A DNA stretch of 32,859 nt from Streptomyces triticisoli (GTDB lineage Bacteria; Actinomycetota; Actinomycetes; Streptomycetales; Streptomycetaceae): positions 1 through 32,859 of the forward strand of contig NZ_QFDQ01000276.1 in the NCBI RefSeq assembly GCF_003270085.1, read 5' to 3'. Each line of letters opens with the position of its first letter. Position 1 is the stretch's first letter. The notes beneath the pieces were generated by a model that ran no database searches, was not told the origin of the DNA, and saw only the letters and a program-made list of their open reading frames with translations. The position numbers and the translations under genes were made by a program. This document shows positions 31,021 to 32,859 of this stretch, piece after piece.

Positions 31021-32859
31021 GTGACAGCAGCAACGCACTCCCCGCTCTTCCCGCAGGCCCCGGACTCTGCCGACGCGGTGCTCGAGGGGCTCGACCCGGA
31101 GCAGCGCGAGGTGGCCACCTGTCTGCACGGGCCGGTGTGCGTCCTGGCGGGCGCCGGCACGGGCAAGACCCGGGCGATCACCCACCGCATCGCCTACGGA
31201 GTGCGGGCGGGGATCCTCCAGCCCTCCAGCGTGCTCGCCGTCACCTTCACCAACCGGGCGGCCGGCGAGATGCGCGGTCGGCTGCGCCAGCTCGGCGCGC
31301 ACGGCGTGCAGGCCCGCACCTTCCACTCCGCCGCCCTGCGCCAGCTGCAGTACTTCTGGCCGAAAGTGATCGGCGGCGCCATGCCCCGGCTCGTCGACCG
31401 CAAGATCCAGCTCGTCGCGGACGCGGCCGCCGCCTGCCGCATCCGCCTGGACCGGGGCGAGCTGCGGGACGTCACCGCGGAGATCGAGTGGTCCAAGGTC
31501 ACCCAGACCGTCCCGGCCGACTACGCCCTCGCAGCCGCGAAGGCCGGCCGCGAGACCCCCCGCGACCCGGCCGAGACCGCCCGGCTGTACTCCGTCTACG
31601 AGGACCTCAAACGGGACCGCTCCGTCATCGACTTCGAGGACGTCCTGCTGCTGACCGTCGCCATCCTGCAAGATCGGCGCGACGTGGCCGAACAGGTCCG
31701 CGCCCAGTACCAGCACTTCGTGGTGGACGAGTACCAGGACGTCAGCCCGCTCCAGCAGCGCCTGCTGGAGCTGTGGCTGGGCGAGAGGGACAACCTGTGT
31801 GTGGTGGGCGATGCCAGTCAGACGATCTATTCGTTCACGGGAGCAACCCCCGACCATCTGCTCGACTTCCGCACACGTCACCCCGGCGCCACCGTCGTCA
31901 AGCTGGTCCGTGACTACCGCTCCACCCCGCAGGTCGTCCGCCTCGCCAACGGACTGCTCGCCCAGTCCCGCGGCCGGGCCGCCGACCACCGGCTGGAACT
32001 GGTCTCCCAGCGTGCCCCGGGCCCCGAGCCCGTCTACGCCGAGTACACCGACGAGCCCGCCGAGGCCGAGGGCGCCGCCCGCCGCATCCAGGACCTCATC
32101 GCCTCCGGTGTCCCGGCGAGCGAGATCGCCGTCCTGTTCCGGACCAACTCCCAGTCCGAGACCTACGAGCAGGCGCTCGCCGACGTCGGTGTGCCCTACC
32201 AGCTGCGTGGCGCGGAGCGCTTCTTCGACCGGCCCGAGGTGCGCAAGGCGGGGGTCGCGCTGCGCGGTGCCGCCCGCTTCGGCGGCAACGACTCCCTCCT
32301 CGACGACGCCGTCGACCTGCCCTCCCAGGTGCGTGCCGTGCTGTCCGGAGAGGGCTGGACCCCGCAGCCGCCGGCCGGCTCCGGTGCGGTCAGGGAGCGC
32401 TGGGAGTCGCTGGCCGCCCTGGTCCATCTGGCGCAGGACTTCGCCGCGGCCAGACCGGGCGCCACCCTGAGCGACCTCGTGGCCGAACTCGACGAGCGGG
32501 CGAACGCCCAACACGCCCCCACCGTCCAGGGCGTCACTCTCGCCTCGCTGCACTCCGCCAAGGGCCTGGAGTGGGACGCCGTCTTCCTGGTCGGGGTCAC
32601 CGAGGGCATGATCCCGATCACCTACGCCAGAACCGACGAGCAGATCGAGGAGGAGCGCCGCCTGCTCTACGTCGGTGTCACCCGCGCCCGCGAACAGCTG
32701 CACGTCTCCTGGTCGCTGTCCCGCTCGCCCGGCGGCCGTCCCAGCCGCCGCCCGAGCCGCTTTCTCGACGGGCTGCGGCCCGGCTCGGCCGGCACCGCGG
32801 GCCGCGCCGCGCTCGGCGCCCCCGGGGGCATCGAGCGCGGCTTCCCCATGGCCGCCGGG
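31021..32859 (+). CDS. uvrD2: UvrD2-type superfamily 1 DNA helicase, C-terminus cut by window edge
   Basis: 613 residues are present and the frame stays open to the window edge. Helicase motifs: GAGTGKT (44-50), VTFTNRAAGEM, HSAALRQLQYFW, DEYQD (236-240), GDASQTIYSFTGA, LHSAKGLEWD and YVGVTRAREQL. The divergent HSAALRQLQ element, compact 2B region and place next to mycoredoxin and nudC identify it as UvrD2 rather than UvrD1/PcrA; the HRDC domain and tetracysteine motif of UvrD2 would lie beyond the edge. It unwinds 3'-tailed DNA and has roles in repair and replication; in mycobacteria it is essential. Start is a GTG; a nearby ATG at 31013 is closed by a stop after three codons. No ribosome binding site, so probably leaderless. 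Confidence 0.93.
   Translation, partial: MTAATHSPLFPQAPDSADAVLEGLDPEQREVATCLHGPVCVLAGAGTGKTRAITHRIAYGVRAGILQPSSVLAVTFTNRAAGEMRGRLRQLGAHGVQARTFHSAALRQLQYFWPKVIGGAMPRLVDRKIQLVADAAAACRIRLDRGELRDVTAEIEWSKVTQTVPADYALAAAKAGRETPRDPAETARLYSVYEDLKRDRSVIDFEDVLLLTVAILQDRRDVAEQVRAQYQHFVVDEYQDVSPLQQRLLELWLGERDNLCVVGDASQTIYSFTGATPDHLLDFRTRHPGATVVKLVRDYRSTPQVVRLANGLLAQSRGRAADHRLELVSQRAPGPEPVYAEYTDEPAEAEGAARRIQDLIASGVPASEIAVLFRTNSQSETYEQALADVGVPYQLRGAERFFDRPEVRKAGVALRGAARFGGNDSLLDDAVDLPSQVRAVLSGEGWTPQPPAGSGAVRERWESLAALVHLAQDFAAARPGATLSDLVAELDERANAQHAPTVQGVTLASLHSAKGLEWDAVFLVGVTEGMIPITYARTDEQIEEERRLLYVGVTRAREQLHVSWSLSRSPGGRPSRRPSRFLDGLRPGSAGTAGRAALGAPGGIERGFPMAAG

Noticed and set aside
1..32859. CRISPR array, transposase, integrase or att sites
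   Set aside because: No spaced repeats of CRISPR type, no mobile-element proteins and no tRNA ends were seen; the tandem repeats found have no spacers.

Overview
The window is about 72% GC with strong G/C at third codon positions, frequent GTG starts and many stop/start overlaps. Protein content and gene order indicate a Streptomyces or close relative. It looks like a chromosomal core segment. I see no transposase, integrase, tRNA, rRNA or CRISPR array.

Layout, left to right. (1) 1-4.6 kb: start of a DEAD-box RNA helicase gene (minus, cut by the left edge) behind a 400-bp structured leader; a ferritin-like MiaE-type protein (plus); then on the minus strand a small two-helix membrane protein, a DUF3107 protein, a TetR regulator and a very acidic 74-aa protein. 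(2) 4.7-7.6 kb: an alpha/beta hydrolase coupled to a membrane-anchored DUF3152 metzincin-like protease with nine 12-residue repeats. (3) 7.8-12.7 kb: a tightly overlapping plus-strand cluster: PelF-like (DUF3492) GT4 glycosyltransferase, 8-helix membrane protein, two micro-ORFs, SDR epimerase, cytoplasmic spherulin-4/GH135-like protein. It resembles a minimal Pel- or galactosaminogalactan-like polysaccharide locus. (4) 12.7-13.9 kb: moeZ. (5) 14.0-20.1 kb, minus strand: two tandem lipoprotein S33 peptidases and a 916-aa fusion of membrane domain, pseudokinase and UPF0104 flippase-like domain. (6) 20.2-32.9 kb: a genome-maintenance block: alkyltransferase-like protein, adnA, adnB, an M20 dipeptidase, nudC, mycoredoxin (minus) and uvrD2 (cut by the right edge).

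From memory, the order helicase / ferritin-like / DUF3107 / TetR / DUF3152 / moeZ / alkyltransferase-like / adnA / adnB / nudC / mycoredoxin / uvrD2 matches the Mycobacterium tuberculosis Rv3211-Rv3198c segment. The backbone is therefore an old actinobacterial neighbourhood, with the polysaccharide cluster and the peptidase/flippase block as additions.

Regulation is unusually legible. Two sites match the DNA-damage promoter TTGTCRGTG-N8-TAnnnT (RecA-NDp, PafBC type), exactly upstream of the alkyltransferase-like gene and adnB. Two sites match the SigR thiol-stress promoter GGAAT-N18-GTT, upstream of moeZ and the mycoredoxin. At least four genes have a -10 element 6-7 nt before the start codon, predicting leaderless mRNAs. 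DNA-break processing, alkyl-lesion recognition, sulfur transfer and thiol redox thus appear wired to two stress responses within one neighbourhood.
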